6,325 nucleotides of DNA, from positions 1 through 6,325 of the forward strand of contig JAJZYO010000128.1 in assembly GCA_021798075.1 (NCBI GenBank), in the 5' to 3' direction. The notes under the pieces were generated by a model. It had not been told where the DNA came from. It saw nothing but the letters and a program-made list of their open reading frames with translations, and made no database searches. Both the position numbers and the translations under genes were made by a program. Position 1 is the first letter of the stretch. Each line of letters opens with the position of its first letter. This stretch comes from Actinomycetes bacterium (GTDB taxonomy: Bacteria; Actinomycetota; Acidimicrobiia; Acidimicrobiales; Palsa-688). Shown here one piece after another: positions 5,828 through 6,325 of this stretch.

Positions 5828-6325
5828 ATGAAAAAGCCGTCATTGCGCCCACGCGTGGCTGCCCTTGCAGCGGCTGTCGCGCTGGCCGTGTCTTGGTCCA
5901 TGCCGAGTGCTGCTTCGGCGGCACCTAAGCACTTCACTATCGCCTACGAGCTGGGCTACGTGGCCAACAACTGGCAGACCGAGGCCGAGGACCTGACGCT
6001 CGCAACCTCGCGCGTCGAGCCGTACAAGAGCCTGGTCACGCTCGCGGTCCATATCGCGGGCCAAAACACCGAGACCCAAATTTCTGAGGTCAACCAGGAG
6101 GTCGCCTCTCATGTCAACGCGATCATCCTGTACCCATTGTCGCCCACGGCCTTGGCGCCTGCAGTGAAAGCCGCCTGCGCAGCAGGGGTGAAGGTCTTCA
6201 CATACGACGCTCACGTCGATGCCTCCTGCGCGTACCAGAGTTCCATCCCTTATACGCCGAACCTGTCCGACGCCTGGGGTGCTGTGGCTGCCAGGTGGCT
6301 GGCGAAGGACCTCCACGGACACGGG
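5828..6325 (+). CDS. Sec-exported sugar-type ABC substrate-binding protein (N-terminal 166 residues, cut by window end)
   Basis: The frame is open from ATG at 5828 to the end of the window. MKKPSLRPRV, a hydrophobic Ala-rich core (11-22) and a predicted ASA/APK cleavage near residue 32 form a Sec signal peptide; no lipobox Cys is present. The mature start HFTIAYELGYVANNWQTEAE (35-54) and VNAIILYPLSPTALAPAVK (96-114), then CAAGVKVFTYDAHVDASC (117-134) and SDAWGAVAARWLAKDL (147-162), follow the RbsB-like type 1 binding-protein pattern for sugars and related small polar ligands. Cys117 and Cys134 could form a disulfide. The ligand is unknown. Such genes often precede the ATPase and permease genes of an ABC importer, which would lie beyond this window. 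It shares the family, but not the export route, with the Tat-exported receptor at 3213-4301. About half of the protein is missing from the window. Confidence 0.85.
   Translation, partial: MKKPSLRPRVAALAAAVALAVSWSMPSAASAAPKHFTIAYELGYVANNWQTEAEDLTLATSRVEPYKSLVTLAVHIAGQNTETQISEVNQEVASHVNAIILYPLSPTALAPAVKAACAAGVKVFTYDAHVDASCAYQSSIPYTPNLSDAWGAVAARWLAKDLHGHG

Noticed and set aside
5840..6322. A minus-strand open frame (160 codons) opposite the second receptor
   Set aside because: The plus strand carries a good ribosome-binding site, signal peptide and binding-protein motifs; the minus frame shows none.
1..6325. CRISPR arrays, transposases, attachment sites, toxin or phage genes
   Set aside because: No repeated spacers, terminal repeats with a transposase frame, or related protein motifs were found on either strand.

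Overview
The window is GC-rich with dense coding and common GTG/TTG starts. The best matches by eye are to actinobacterial protein families: a PccB/AccD-type carboxyltransferase, an actinobacterial-style asparaginase and exported sugar-binding proteins. A high-GC actinomycete is likely, perhaps of the Acidimicrobiia type, but the sequence alone does not prove this. No RNA gene, CRISPR array, transposase or phage gene was seen.

Left part (1-1555): the last codons of a possible upstream gene overlap the GTG start of an acyl-CoA carboxylase carboxyltransferase subunit by a GTGA tetranucleotide. The subunit's C-terminal lobe is canonical. Its N-terminal lobe is shortened and lacks the usual SGGAR oxyanion motif. 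It converges on a minus-strand secreted phosphoesterase of the phospholipase C / acid phosphatase family, with a weak hairpin between the two stop codons.

Middle part (1556-4301): the phosphoesterase (minus strand) and a Tat-exported sugar-type substrate-binding protein (plus strand) are divergent and share a 79-bp start region. Both products leave the cytoplasm. One could release a headgroup or polyol from a phosphoester and the other could capture it; this link is inferred from position only. No ABC permease or ATPase gene adjoins this binding protein.

Right part (4302-6325): a 256-bp gap holds a perfect 10-bp-arm inverted repeat and then a consensus -35 (TTGACA) with a -10, with a perfect 14-bp palindrome between and overlapping them. 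This promoter drives a cytoplasmic L-asparaginase, and its position places the start at a TTG codon well downstream of the longest open frame. A second 256-bp gap, AT-rich at its 3' end, holds promoter-like elements, an operator-like inverted repeat, purine-rich ribosome-binding motifs and a chain of tiny ATGA-overlapping reading frames. It leads into a second, Sec-exported sugar-type binding protein that is cut by the window end and probably begins a transport operon.

Nothing here amounts to a clear new multi-gene system. The points most worth a second look are the asparaginase promoter palindrome, the altered carboxyltransferase N-lobe, the phosphoesterase/binding-protein pair and the unusual leader of the second binding protein.
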